Of a DNA stretch of 64,000 nt, positions 44,182 through 52,712 are shown piece by piece; the stretch's first letter is position 1; each line of letters begins with the position of its first letter. The position numbers were made by a program, and so were the translations under genes. The DNA is taken from positions 124,001 to 188,000 of the forward strand of contig CAVTSO010000015.1 in the NCBI GenBank assembly GCA_963737445.1, written 5' to 3'. The stretch comes from JAICYJ01 sp963737445. GTDB lineage: Bacteria > Actinomycetota > Thermoleophilia > Gaiellales > JAICJC01. The notes under the pieces were generated by a model. It was not told the origin of the DNA and did not search any database. It saw only the letters and a program-made list of their open reading frames with translations.

Positions 44182-44912
44182 CCGCGGCGCAGCGCGACCG
44201 CGGCGGCAAACAGCGCCACGGCGAACACGGCGGTTTCCGCGAGCACCGCGACCGCGCCGGCGATGCGCTGATCGGTGAGCGCCGACGCGCCGCCCAGCTT
44301 GGCCGTGTGCTCGTAGAAGCTGTAGAGCGGGCGGGGATAGAGGGCGATGAAGAAGTCGAGCGGCATCATCATCACGAGGGCGATGAACAGGTAGAGCACG
44401 CGCCGGGACGGGCTCAGGTACCCGGGGACGATCTCCGCCCACCAGAACAGGAGACCGGTGACGATGAAGACGAGGTGCTCCAACCCCAGCGCCCAGCGAT
44501 GCTCGAGCGCGTAGTCGTAGATTACGGGCAGGTGGATCGCATACCAGGCCACCAGCCACAGCAGCATCGCGACGGCCGGCTGTGCCAGTCGGCGGACGAT
44601 GCGCAGCCGGTCGACGGCCAGCACCATCGGCGTCAGCAGGCCGAGGATCAGGAGCGGCGGGGCCCAATCGGCGATCATCACGTTCTGGAGCAGATGGAAG
44701 CTCAGCATCGAGGTCAGCGCGAGGTGCTCGATCGGCGAGAGCAGTGCAAGCGCGATCAGCGCCATGCCGGCGGCAAACAGCGCGCAGCGCGCCAGCTGCA
44801 CGGGCACCCCGCGGCGGCTGTAGGAGCTGGCCACGACCGCGTAGTCGACCGCGAACACGACGACGGCGATCGCCCATTCCGGGTCGAGGGAGGGTTGCCA
44901 GGGATCAAGCAT
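44169..44912 (-). CDS. CtaG-family cytochrome c oxidase assembly protein
   Basis: The protein has 247 residues and is a third CtaG paralogue. LLSPIEHLALTSMLSFHLLQ, MIADWAPPLLILGL, AWYAIHLPVIYDY, HRWALGLEHLVFIVTGLLFWW are conserved. The end diverges: LYSFYEHTAKLGGASALTDQ replaces the PYY-tPxlxGLSPxxDQ segment. It is closest to the 21869-22638 protein. No cox genes are nearby, so its target may be elsewhere or different. Confidence 0.87.
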   Translation of the reverse strand: MLDPWQPSLDPEWAIAVVVFAVDYAVVASSYSRRGVPVQLARCALFAAGMALIALALLSPIEHLALTSMLSFHLLQNVMIADWAPPLLILGLLTPMVLAVDRLRIVRRLAQPAVAMLLWLVAWYAIHLPVIYDYALEHRWALGLEHLVFIVTGLLFWWAEIVPGYLSPSRRVLYLFIALVMMMPLDFFIALYPRPLYSFYEHTAKLGGASALTDQRIAGAVAVLAETAVFAVALFAAAVALRRGQSR

Positions 44913-44945
44913 CGGGGGCGGCGCCGAGCCTATCCCGGCGGGGAG

Positions 44946-45839
44946 TCAGTGGTGTGTTCTGGGGCGGCTCAATATGGCCCGCTGGAGGAGCAGGGTGCCG
45001 ACCGCTCCGACCACCATCATCAGGACGTTCACGCCCAGCACGCCCAGCGCGCCGAGGGCCTTGTCGAGCTCGCGCAGGCCGACCGCGACGCCGAAGTACC
45101 CGACCGCGGGGATGGTGGTGACCGAGATGGCCACGCCGACTCCGGAGCTCGCGCGGGTCTCCAGCGCCAGCATCCCGGCTATACCGGCGACGAGGGCCAC
45201 CACCACCGTCTCGTTGCTGATGGTCGTGAGACCCGTTAGCACCCCGGTTGCCCGGATGTCGTAGCCGGACGGTATGAAGCCGAGGTGATCCTGAATGAAC
45301 GTCGAGGCCGCTGCCGCCAGACCCGCCGCTGCAAGCCCCAGCGCAAGCGTGAGCAGGGCGCGGCTGGCGAGCTCCGCCTGGCGACCGACGATGCCCACGG
45401 CGATCGCCGTGATCGGCAACAGGTCGGGGCTGACCGCCATCGCTCCCACGATCAGGATCCCGTTGTTGTCGACCACGCCGTAGCTGGCGATCACGCCGGC
45501 GACGACCATGAACGCCAGGTAGCGGGCCAGCGGCCGCGCGTTCAGCCACGCCGTCCCCAGCACGTCGGCCCACACCATCGTCCGCTCCGCGCGGCCATGC
45601 GAGAGGGCGCCGACGACCTCGATCCGATCCAGGGTGACGTCGCTGTCGGCAACTCCCAAACCGTGCAGCGTGTCCAGCAGCGCGTCGACCGACCGCGGCC
45701 GCACCCTGGCCGACAGCAGGGCGTGCCCGGGCCTGGTTGCGTCCATGCACGCCACGTGGCTGACGCCATCGGTCCGATCCAGCGTGCTCGCGACGCGCTC
45801 GAGCAACGCCGACTCCCCGAACACCTCGAGCGCGATCAT
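44946..45839 (-). CDS. DUF389-family membrane protein
   Basis: The protein has 297 residues: an N-terminal soluble domain of about 95 residues, then six helices. GILIVGAMAVSPDLLPITAIAVGI and LTTISNETVVVALVAGIAGMLAL are typical of DUF389 (TIGR00341-like) proteins. Function is unknown. The ATG follows the cydB TAG with no gap, so it is probably in the cydAB operon. Confidence 0.83.
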   Translation of the reverse strand: MIALEVFGESALLERVASTLDRTDGVSHVACMDATRPGHALLSARVRPRSVDALLDTLHGLGVADSDVTLDRIEVVGALSHGRAERTMVWADVLGTAWLNARPLARYLAFMVVAGVIASYGVVDNNGILIVGAMAVSPDLLPITAIAVGIVGRQAELASRALLTLALGLAAAGLAAAASTFIQDHLGFIPSGYDIRATGVLTGLTTISNETVVVALVAGIAGMLALETRASSGVGVAISVTTIPAVGYFGVAVGLRELDKALGALGVLGVNVLMMVVGAVGTLLLQRAILSRPRTHH

Positions 45840-46862
45840 CTAGTGCGTCGGCTCGTCTCGCGGCCCGCCGACTCGGGCGCGGAACACGTGGTACGTCCAG
45901 CCCTGGTAGAGCAGGACGAGCGGGACGAAGATCACGGCGACGACCGACATCACCGCCAGCGTGTAGTGCGCGGAGGCGGTACCGCTGACGGTGAGGCTGT
46001 TGGCGAAGTCGGTGCTGGAGACCATCACCCGCGGAAACAGGCTGATGAAGAGCGTGACCACGACCATGATCGTGCCCAGGCCGGTCATCGCGAACGCCCA
46101 GATCTGGCTGCGCCGGCGGACGAGGACGACCGCGAGCACGAACGCGACGATGCCGATCGCCGCGGGCAGCACCGGCGGAAGCACACTCTTGTCGTTCCGG
46201 TCGACGGCGACCTTCACCGTCCAGATCAGGAACACCGAGCCGAGCGCCGCTGCGACCATCGACAGCCGCCGCGACGGCGCGGCCGGCGCGCTCCAGCAGA
46301 TCCCCCTGGCGTGCGCAGCGTCAGGTAGGTCGCTCCGTGGAAGGCGAAGATCGCCACGACCGCGAGCCCCGCCAGCACGGTGTAGGCGTTGAACAGGTCC
46401 CAGAACGATCCCGTGAAGTCGCCCTGCGAGTTGATCGGGGTGCCGTACAGCAGGTTCGCGAGCCCGATGCCCCAGATCAGCGAGGCGCCGAAGCTCCCGA
46501 CCGCGTTCGCCCACAGCCACAGCCGCCGCCAACGCGGGCTCGTGCTCTTCGTCCTCCACTCGAACGAGATCACGCGCACGATCAGGAAGACGAGCACGGC
46601 CAGAAGAGCGATGTAGAGGCCGGAGAACATCGTCGCATACCAGGCCGGGAACGCCGCGAACGTCGCGCCGCCCGCCGTCACCAGCCAGACCTCGTTGCCG
46701 TCCCAGACGGGCCCGATCGACTCGAACATGGCGTCTCGCTCGATCTCGTCGCGCGGCAGGAACGGCAGCAGCATGCCCGACGCCGAAGTCGAAGCCCTCG
46801 AGCAGGAAGTAGCCCGACCAGAGCACGACGATCAGCACGAACCAGAGGATCTGGAGATCCAT
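45840..46862 (-). CDS. cydB: Cytochrome bd ubiquinol oxidase subunit II (two frameshifts)
   Basis: Subunit II of the high-affinity bd oxidase. It begins LWFVLIVVLWSGYFLLEGFDFGVG, continues after a one-base break near 46780 as MLLPFLPRDEIERDAMFESI and GPVWDGNEVWLVTAGGATFA, and after a second break near 46310 ends VMVSSTDFANSLTVSGTAS and YTLAVMSVVAVIFVPLVLLY. These are the family landmarks in order. It lies directly after cydA. The breaks are flanked by well-conserved sequence, so assembly error is likely. Confidence 0.88.
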   Translation of the reverse strand: MDLQILWFVLIVVLWSGYFLLEGFDFGVGHAAAVPAARRDRARRHVRVDRARLGRQRGLAGDGGRRDVRGVPGLVCDDVLRPLHRSSGRARLPDRARDLVRVEDEEHEPALAAAVAVGERGRELRRLADLGHRAREPAVRHPDQLAGRLHGIVLGPVQRLHRAGGARGRGDLRLPRSDLPDAAHARGICWSAPAAPSRRLSMVAAALGSVFLIWTVKVAVDRNDKSVLPPVLPAAIGIVAFVLAVVLVRRRSQIWAFAMTGLGTIMVVVTLFISLFPRVMVSSTDFANSLTVSGTASAHYTLAVMSVVAVIFVPLVLLYQGWTYHVFRARVGGPRDEPTH

Positions 46863-48266
46863 CTAGTAGCCGACCGCCGGCGCCGGAGAGGTCTCGCCCG
46901 GCTCGCCGGCCGGGCTCGATGGGTCACGGCCGGCGTAGCGCCGCATCAGCCAGATGTCGAACACGCCCAGGAGTGATGTAGAGGGCTGACGAAGACCGCG
47001 AGGCTGATCACGAGCCACGTGGTTCCAACCGCGGGCGAGTTGGCACCGGAGGTCTTCAGCAGCCCCTGCACGATCCAGGGCTGGCGCCCCAACTCCGTCA
47101 GCAGCCAGCCAAACGTGGTCGCCACGAACGGCACGGAGCTCGTCACCACCCCGACCCAGAGGAACCACCTGAGTCTCTCCAGCCGCCGCTTCCAAAACAG
47201 GAACGCGCCGACCAGCGACACCAGCGCCACAATCGATCCGGCGTAGGCCATCCCGCGCATGCTCCAGTAGATCACCTCGACCGGCGGCAGGTAGTTGCCC
47301 CTCCCGTACATCGCGCTCGTACTGGTTGTTCAGCTCGGTCAGCCCGGTCACCTTGCCGTTGAACGAGCCCGTCGACAGGTACGAGAGCAGCCCCGGGACC
47401 TCGATCGAGAACCTCGGCGTCTGATCGCTCTCGCTGAACCCGCCGACCTGGAACAGCGAGAACGCGCACTTCTGGCAATCCTGCCACTGCGCCTCCGCCG
47501 CCGAGATCTTCATCGGCTGCAACTCCGTGACGAGGATCCCGAAATGGCTGCCGAACCACATGTTGAAACACGCCACCGGCACCAGCACGATCAACGCCAC
47601 CTTCGCCGCCGGACGGAACAACTCCACGTTACGGCCACGGGCGAAGTGCCAACAGCACACGCCGAACACGACCGCCGCGCCGCAGGTGAGGCCGGCCAGG
47701 ATCGTATGCACGAAGGCATACGAGCGCCCAGCGGCTCGAGAGCAGCGCCCAGACGCTCGTCAGCTCGCCTGGCCGTTCTCGATCTTGTAGCCGACCGGAT
47801 CCTGCATGAACGAGTTCGCGACCAGGATGAAGTAGGCCGACAGCCACGTGCCGGCCACCGCGATCCACAGCGTGGCCAGGTGCAGGCGCGGCGACAGCCG
47901 GTCCCATCCGAAGATCCACAGCCCGAGGAACGTCGACTCCAGGAAGAACGCCGCCAGGCCCTCGATCGCAAGCGGCGCGCCGAACACGTTGCCGACGAAC
48001 TTCGAGTAGGCCGACCAGTTCATCCCGAACTGGAACTCCTGCACGAGACCGGTCGCGACGCCGATCGCGAAGTTGATCAGGAACAGCGTGCCGAAGAAAT
48101 GCGTCAGCCGCAGCCACTGACTCATACCCGTCCGCCGCCACAACGTCTGGAAGACCGCGACGATCGGCCCGAGCCCAGCGTCAACGGGACGAACAGGAAG
48201 TGATAGACGGCTGGTCGTCGCAAACTGGGCCCGCGCCAGATCAACCGTGGTGGCGGAGAGGATCAC
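46863..48266 (-). CDS. cydA: Cytochrome bd ubiquinol oxidase subunit I (several frameshifts)
   Basis: Catalytic heme subunit of the bd oxidase that reduces oxygen with quinol electrons. Recognisable pieces in order are VDLARAQFATT, LRLTHFFGTLFLINFAIGVA, GLVQEFQFGMNWS, FLESTFLGLWIFGWDRLSP, LVANSFMQDPVGYKIENG, HTILAGLTCGAAVVFG, QPMKISAAEAQW, YWSMRGMAYAGSIVAL, GWLLTELGRQPWIVQGLLKT and the end DIWLMRRYAG. Frame changes occur near 48215, 48175, 47745, 47310 and 46980. The GTG start is the first codon of ILSATTVDL. The gene seems intact in content but not in frame. Confidence 0.87.
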
Positions 48267-48500
48267 GAGCGGAGGGTCGAACACGGGCCCCCGCGCCGCA
48301 TCATCCAGACCGCACGAAACCTCGACTCGGGATGGACGGAAATCGAACGCCCTCCCACGAAGGCGCGTTCGCGTCGAGTGTCGCGGGCCGACCAGACCGC
48401 CAAGCAACAATCGACGCGAGGATCCCAAGGCTGCGCCGCGCCCCCGACCTCGCCCCGGGGACCGGCGCTCCTGGCCGGATGCCGGCGCTGCGACGAAACC

Positions 48501-49685
48501 TCAGAAAGCCTGAGTTGTGTCTTGCGCGAGCCGGGCCAGATAGGGCGTCAGATAGTGCGCCGCTAGCTTCCCTGGTGGCCACCACAGAGCCTGCTCGGCG
48601 ACCGACGATGTCTGTCCCGCGCCGCCCCCCAACTCGCTACGCATGTAGCGCTCGTCGGCGCCGGTCACGAGCAGCCCGCGCAGCACGGGTTCGAATGGCT
48701 CGGGCGTGACATCGGCACCGGCGTCTGCCGCAATGGCCTGGGCGGCGGCGACCGCCTGCTGTGCTGCGATGCCTCCCTGCTTGATGGGAAACGCGGTCGC
48801 ATCGCCGGCCGCATAGACGTCAATCAGGTTGTCCACCCGGCCGCTTCGATCGGTGCGGATGAAGCCGTCGGAGTCGACCGTTATGCCCGTGATCGGCGTG
48901 CCTTCCAGTCTTGGCATGGCGAGCACCCGATCGGCCGTCAGGTCGCCACCGGGCAGTGTGACGAGCCGGCCATCATGGAAGCGCACAGGCGTTTGGCCCG
49001 GATGGAACATGACTCCCAGTTCGTCGAGCAGCGCCACCACGGCGGCGCTGGCCTCGCCTCCAAACGCTTCGAGCGGGGCCGCTTCCGGCGTGACCAAGCC
49101 GATCTGGGGCGGAGTACGTCGCCGGTTGCCGTTGGCGTAGTAGTGAACGTAATCGTGCTCAACCAGATAGCGGCCCGTGAGCAGGCAGAGCTCATACAGC
49201 GGCAGTGTCCAGCCGAGGCTGGCCGGCATCGCGAACAGCAACCGGTCGACGCTCCCGTCCGCAACCTCGCCCAGCAGAGCCCGCACGGAATCGACATCCG
49301 CCGGCCCGCGAAACGTCGCTGCGCCCGGTATCGCCTCGCGCGCGGCCCCGCCGCAGGCGATCAAGAGCGCGCGATAGGCCAGCGGGCTGCCGTCCGAAAG
49401 TATCACGCGCTTGCGATCCGGCTCCACAGCCGCCACCGCGCCGACCACCAACCGCACACCCAGATCGTTGGCGATGCGAAACAGGTCGAACTGCCTGACC
49501 ACCGACTTCCCAAAGGGCACACCGACCGACGCCGGAGCGAAGGTGAACCGATCGGTGGGCGAAACCAGCGTTACCTCGATCAGGTCGCCCGCAAGATCGC
49601 GCAGCGCGAGCGTCGCCTCCAGCGCCGCAATACCGCCGCCGGCGATCACTACATCGAAGGAATGGCGGGGCTGATCGGCGGTCAT
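48501..49685 (-). CDS. FAD-dependent NAD(P)/quinone oxidoreductase (NDH-2/SQR-like)
   Basis: The protein has 394 residues. VVIAGGGIAALEATLAL is the FAD site, YRALLIACGGAARE the second flavin strand and DVYAAGDATAFPIKQGG the C-terminal FAD motif. The order fits NDH-2 or sulfide:quinone oxidoreductase families, but the Cys residues required for sulfide oxidation are not seen. The second nucleotide-binding region (VDRLLFAMPASLGWTLP) lacks a clear GxGxxG. A quinone-linked role beside cydAB is plausible. The internal ATG (MTADQPRHS) is chosen as the start. Confidence 0.75.
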   Translation of the reverse strand: MTADQPRHSFDVVIAGGGIAALEATLALRDLAGDLIEVTLVSPTDRFTFAPASVGVPFGKSVVRQFDLFRIANDLGVRLVVGAVAAVEPDRKRVILSDGSPLAYRALLIACGGAAREAIPGAATFRGPADVDSVRALLGEVADGSVDRLLFAMPASLGWTLPLYELCLLTGRYLVEHDYVHYYANGNRRRTPPQIGLVTPEAAPLEAFGGEASAAVVALLDELGVMFHPGQTPVRFHDGRLVTLPGGDLTADRVLAMPRLEGTPITGITVDSDGFIRTDRSGRVDNLIDVYAAGDATAFPIKQGGIAAQQAVAAAQAIAADAGADVTPEPFEPVLRGLLVTGADERYMRSELGGGAGQTSSVAEQALWWPPGKLAAHYLTPYLARLAQDTTQAF

Positions 49686-50061
49686 CGGTATCGCCGCATC
49701 CCCACCCGTCCACGGCAGCCCGGACACGGGCTCGGCACATCCAGCACGGCCGCCGTAAGCAACCAACCACCCCAGCATCGCCAACTCGCCATGTACAGCA
49801 CCTCCGGTCGCTTCCCCTGCTCCCCGAATCTACCACCCGGCCTGCGTCCCCGATTCGTAGTTCTCGGCAGACTACGCGGGTGTTACCACGGACTTTCACG
49901 ACCGGCACGCGCCAGCGGACGGCGCGGACGATCCCCACACGCGCACACGGAGCGCCGGGGGAGCCTGCACCCTCAGGAATCGGCCTGCGGAGGCAGAGGC
50001 CCACGTTCGAATCGTGAGTGATGGAACGGCCAAGGCCGCTCCATCACGCGCGTCGTCCCGC
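49686..50061. other. Gene-free interval upstream of the FAD oxidoreductase
   Basis: The interval is 376 bp. It should hold the promoter of the leftward FAD oxidoreductase and the 3' end of the leftward kinase unit. Apart from the hairpin at 50018-50047 no gene or repeat is recognised. Confidence 0.5.
50018..50047 (-). terminator. Terminator-like hairpin after the two-component operon
   Basis: GTGATGGA pairs with TCCATCAC, then after one mismatch CGGCC pairs with GGCCG, leaving a tiny AA loop. It sits 14 bases beyond the histidine kinase stop. No T-run is present. Confidence 0.5.
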
Positions 50062-51360
50062 TCAGCTGACGCTCGGACCGAACTCGACTGTCGAGACCGC
50101 GCCCCCGCCGGGTGCGTTCGCGAGGCGAAGCACCGCCCCGTGGCGCACAGCGATGCTGCGAGCGATCGCAAGGCCGATACCGCTACCCGGGACGTCCTGC
50201 GACGCACCGCCGCGGTAGAAGCGGTCGAAAGCGTGTTCGCTGTCCGTACCCGACAGGCCGGGCCCGTGATCGCGGACGCTGAACACGGGTAGGTTTGACG
50301 CGTTGCTGACCGTTACCAATACCGGCTGCTCGGCCGGGCTGTACTTGATGGCGTTGTCGATCAGTATCCTCACCAGCTCGGCGAGGCGGCCGGCGTCTCC
50401 CATCACCGACGCAGTTGCAAGATCGGCCTCGATCACCCGGCCCTCGTGCACGAAGCGCAGCTCATCGCAGGCCTCACGAACGACCTCGTCCAGCCGGACG
50501 CGCTCCGTCACGCGCTCCGAACGTTCTGCCTCGGCCAGCGAGAGCAGCTCCGTCAGCGTCCTGGCCAGACGCTCGCTCTCCGTTGAGACGATGCCGGCAG
50601 ACTCGCGCACCTGCTTGAGATCGCCGCGCTCGGCGGCCCGCGCAACGATGCGGGCGTGTCCTTGCAAAGCAGTGACCGGGGTTCGCAGCTCGTGCGATGC
50701 GTCCGCCACGAACCTTTGTTGCTCCTCGGTCGCCCGCTCGGCGCGGGCGAGGAGGCGGTTGAACGCCGCGGCCAGCCTGCCCAGCTCATCGGGTGAGCCC
50801 TCGCTCAGCCGGCGATCCAGCGCATCGCCGGGAATGGCATCCGCCTGCCGGCGCATCCGCTCGATCGGTCGCAGCGCACCGCCCGCCAGCAACGCTCCCA
50901 CCACCGCGGACGCGGCAATCATGGCCGCTCCGACGGCGAGCAGCGTCGAAAACAACGTCGAGAGGCTGGAGTCAATCGCATCGTTGGCGAGCAACACGTA
51001 CGCATTACCGCCGTCCGGTCGAGGCCATCGCGCCGACGTGGATCCGCCCGGCGCACGGGCGATCGAGTCGCCGACCTCGGCGGCCGAGCTATCGCTCCCG
51101 CCGGTCGAAAAGCTTCGGGCGACCACCCGCCCGGATGCGTCGGTCAGCCAGATGCGTGCACCTGGGCCGGCGAGGCGGTCGAGCGAGGTTTCGTGCGGAT
51201 CTTCGATCGAAGCGACGCTCTTGGCCAACGATAGGGCGCTCTTGCGAGCGCTCGACTCCAGGCTCGATCGCACGACCAGATAGGTGGCAACGGAAGTGGC
51301 GGCCACCAGCGCGGTCATCGCGACCACGAACAAGAGCGTCAGCCGGGTTTTGAAGCTCAT
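50062..51360 (-). CDS. Two-component sensor histidine kinase
   Basis: The protein has 432 residues. There is a membrane helix at about 8-30, an extracytoplasmic region of about 100 residues, a second helix at about 135-160, then a HAMP linker (LRPIERMRRQADAIPG). The HisKA domain has FVADASHELRTPVTAL with His at about 223. The ATPase domain has ILIDNAIKYSP, VRDHGPGLSG and GSGIGLAIARSI. The extracytoplasmic signal is unknown. Its start overlaps the regulator stop. It diverges from the ApbE operon and probably controls it. Confidence 0.93.
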   Translation of the reverse strand: MSFKTRLTLLFVVAMTALVAATSVATYLVVRSSLESSARKSALSLAKSVASIEDPHETSLDRLAGPGARIWLTDASGRVVARSFSTGGSDSSAAEVGDSIARAPGGSTSARWPRPDGGNAYVLLANDAIDSSLSTLFSTLLAVGAAMIAASAVVGALLAGGALRPIERMRRQADAIPGDALDRRLSEGSPDELGRLAAAFNRLLARAERATEEQQRFVADASHELRTPVTALQGHARIVARAAERGDLKQVRESAGIVSTESERLARTLTELLSLAEAERSERVTERVRLDEVVREACDELRFVHEGRVIEADLATASVMGDAGRLAELVRILIDNAIKYSPAEQPVLVTVSNASNLPVFSVRDHGPGLSGTDSEHAFDRFYRGGASQDVPGSGIGLAIARSIAVRHGAVLRLANAPGGGAVSTVEFGPSVS

Positions 51361-52037
51361 GGCTTGATCGTGTACCCGACGCCCCTGACCGTGCGAATCA
51401 GCGAGCCGTTGGCGCCGCCGCCCAGCTTCTTGCGAAGCGACGAGACGAAGAAGTCGATCACCTTCGAGTCACCCAGGTAGGAGTAGCCCCACACGCCCTC
51501 GTAGATCTGCTCGCGCGTGAACACACGCCCGGGCGCATGCATAAGGAAGGCGAGCAGCTCGAACTCGCGCGCCGTCAGCTCGACCGGCCGGCCGTCCAGG
51601 TCCACCTCGCGCCGCTCGGTGTCAAGGCGGACGGGCCCGACCTCGAGCGCTGGTCCCGGCTCCCCGACGCGGCGGGTGAGTGCGCGCAACCGAGCCAGCA
51701 GCTCCTCGACGGCAAACGGCTTCGCCAGGTAGTCGTCAGCACCGGCGTCCAACCCGATCACGCGATCGCCGACGCGGTCGAGCGCGGTCAACATCAGGAT
51801 CGGTGTGCGGAAGCCGGAGCGCCTGGCCGACCGGCAGACGGTCAGTCCATCGATGTCGGGCAGGCGCACGTCGAGGATCACCAGGTCCGGGTGCTCGCGC
51901 TCCAGTGCCGCGAGGCCGTCCGAACCGGTGCCGGCGAGCGTCACCCGGTAGCCGGCCTCGATCAGCTCGACCTCAATCAGGCGGGCGATCGCAGCGTCGT
52001 CCTCGACCACCAACACCTGCTGGGAATGCGCGTTCAC
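51357..52037 (-). CDS. OmpR/PhoB-type response regulator
   Basis: The protein has 226 residues. The receiver has the acidic pair D13-D14, phospho-acceptor D56 in LVILDVRLPDIDG, the switch Thr in LMLTALD and Lys in YLAKPFAVEELLARL. The winged helix has ELTAREFELLAFLMHAPG and the final LIRTVRGVGYTIKP. Start is GTG with TATGGT six bases upstream. Direct repeats lie between this gene and the divergent operon. Confidence 0.93.
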   Translation of the reverse strand: MNAHSQQVLVVEDDAAIARLIEVELIEAGYRVTLAGTGSDGLAALEREHPDLVILDVRLPDIDGLTVCRSARRSGFRTPILMLTALDRVGDRVIGLDAGADDYLAKPFAVEELLARLRALTRRVGEPGPALEVGPVRLDTERREVDLDGRPVELTAREFELLAFLMHAPGRVFTREQIYEGVWGYSYLGDSKVIDFFVSSLRKKLGGGANGSLIRTVRGVGYTIKP

Positions 52038-52072
52038 AGGCCAACCATAGTCCTCGCCCGGCGTCCTTCCCG

Positions 52073-52089
52073 AACCCTTACCAAACCCT
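52073..52089. promoter_or_regulatory. Direct repeat with 11-bp spacing, candidate response-regulator box
   Basis: AACCCTTACCA is followed immediately by AACCCTCGTCA, so AACCCT repeats at exactly 11 bp. Tandem half-sites with about 11-bp period are typical for OmpR/PhoB winged-helix regulators. It lies in the 139-bp divergent region between the regulator gene and the ApbE operon. Confidence 0.4.
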
Positions 52090-52139
52090 CGTCAAGCGCT
52101 CGCTCGGCTCTGTCGGCGGCCTTGAGTGCGTGTCCTACG

Positions 52140-52175
52140 GTGGGTCTCGAAGGTTTCGAATCCAAGGAGACCCAC
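52140..52175 (+). promoter_or_regulatory. Ribosome-site-masking hairpin before the first ApbE operon
   Basis: GTGGGTCTC (52140-52148) is the exact complement of GAGACCCAC (52167-52175), a 9-bp stem with an 18-base loop. The 3' arm overlaps the Shine-Dalgarno AAGGAG (52164-52169) and stops one base before the ATG at 52177. If transcribed, the fold would hide the start signal, so translation of the operon would need the hairpin opened by temperature, ligand or protein. Confidence 0.5.
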
Positions 52176-52176
52176 A

Positions 52177-52374
52177 ATGATCAGCAAGAAGTCCCACATC
52201 CTCATAGTGTCGGCGGCGCTCAGCGCAGTGACGATCGCCGGCGGCGTGACCGCCGTCGAGCTCGCCGCGCGCACGCCAAGCGTGCACTCGGCGCCGGCGC
52301 CCGCCTACGTGGTCGCAGCGACGCACGCCGCCGCTCCAGTCGCGTACGAGCAGGAAGCAGGTGACGAGTCATGA
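52177..52374 (+). CDS. Small single-helix membrane/secreted protein (ApbE operon 1, first)
   Basis: The protein has 65 residues: a basic start MISKKSH, a hydrophobic segment of about 20 residues (ILIVSAALSAVTIAGGVTAV), an Ala/Pro-rich stretch and an acidic end YEQEAGDES. It may be a membrane-anchored or exported peptide. AAGGAG precedes the ATG. The equivalent gene in the second operon also has an N-terminal helix, a Pro/Ala-rich middle and a Tyr-Gln acidic tail. Confidence 0.65.
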   Translation: MISKKSHILIVSAALSAVTIAGGVTAVELAARTPSVHSAPAPAYVVAATHAAAPVAYEQEAGDES

Positions 52375-52712
52375 TCCGCCGCGTCTATGCCGCCCTTTGC
52401 GCGGCCGTGGCCGTCGTCGCGGTGTTCGGGGTGCTCGCGTTCCAGCAGCGCCCCGTCGCGCCCGCCGCCACGGGCACCCCGGTCGTGATGGCGCGAACCG
52501 CCAGCGGCGCGCTGGTGCCCGTCACGACAGCCCCCTCTACGGTGCACGCCACGACCTCCAGTTCCGGCGTCGCGACCCAGTCAGCTGCGGCTACCACTGG
52601 CGGCACGGGCTCCGCCGTCTTGTACGTCAAGAATGCCAAGGGCAGCTTCGTGCCGGTCGGCGGCTCCCCCGCCACACCGGCCCCTGTCGCAGCCGTGACG
52701 AGGAGCTCGTGA
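52371..52712 (+). CDS. Small exported Ala/Thr-rich protein (ApbE operon 1, second)
   Basis: The protein has 113 residues. An N-terminal helix (VYAALCAAVAVVAVFGVLAF) is followed by a low-complexity Ser/Thr/Ala/Val region and a C-terminal part AVLYVKNAKGSFVPVGG ending in TRSS. It contains many Ser and Thr that could be FMN acceptors for the ApbE encoded next, but the usual ApbE target motif is not obvious. It overlaps its neighbours by four bases on the left and one on the right. Confidence 0.65.
   Translation: MIRRVYAALCAAVAVVAVFGVLAFQQRPVAPAATGTPVVMARTASGALVPVTTAPSTVHATTSSSGVATQSAAATTGGTGSAVLYVKNAKGSFVPVGGSPATPAPVAAVTRSS

Noticed and set aside
49760..49785. AACCAACCACCCCA motif here and a similar one at 54223
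   Set aside because: The match is short, the orientation relative to the following genes differs, and no third copy was seen.
51537..52364. 275-codon plus-strand frame across the response regulator gene
   Set aside because: It is antisense to a certain regulator gene and runs through the divergent promoter region and the first small ApbE-operon gene in another frame.
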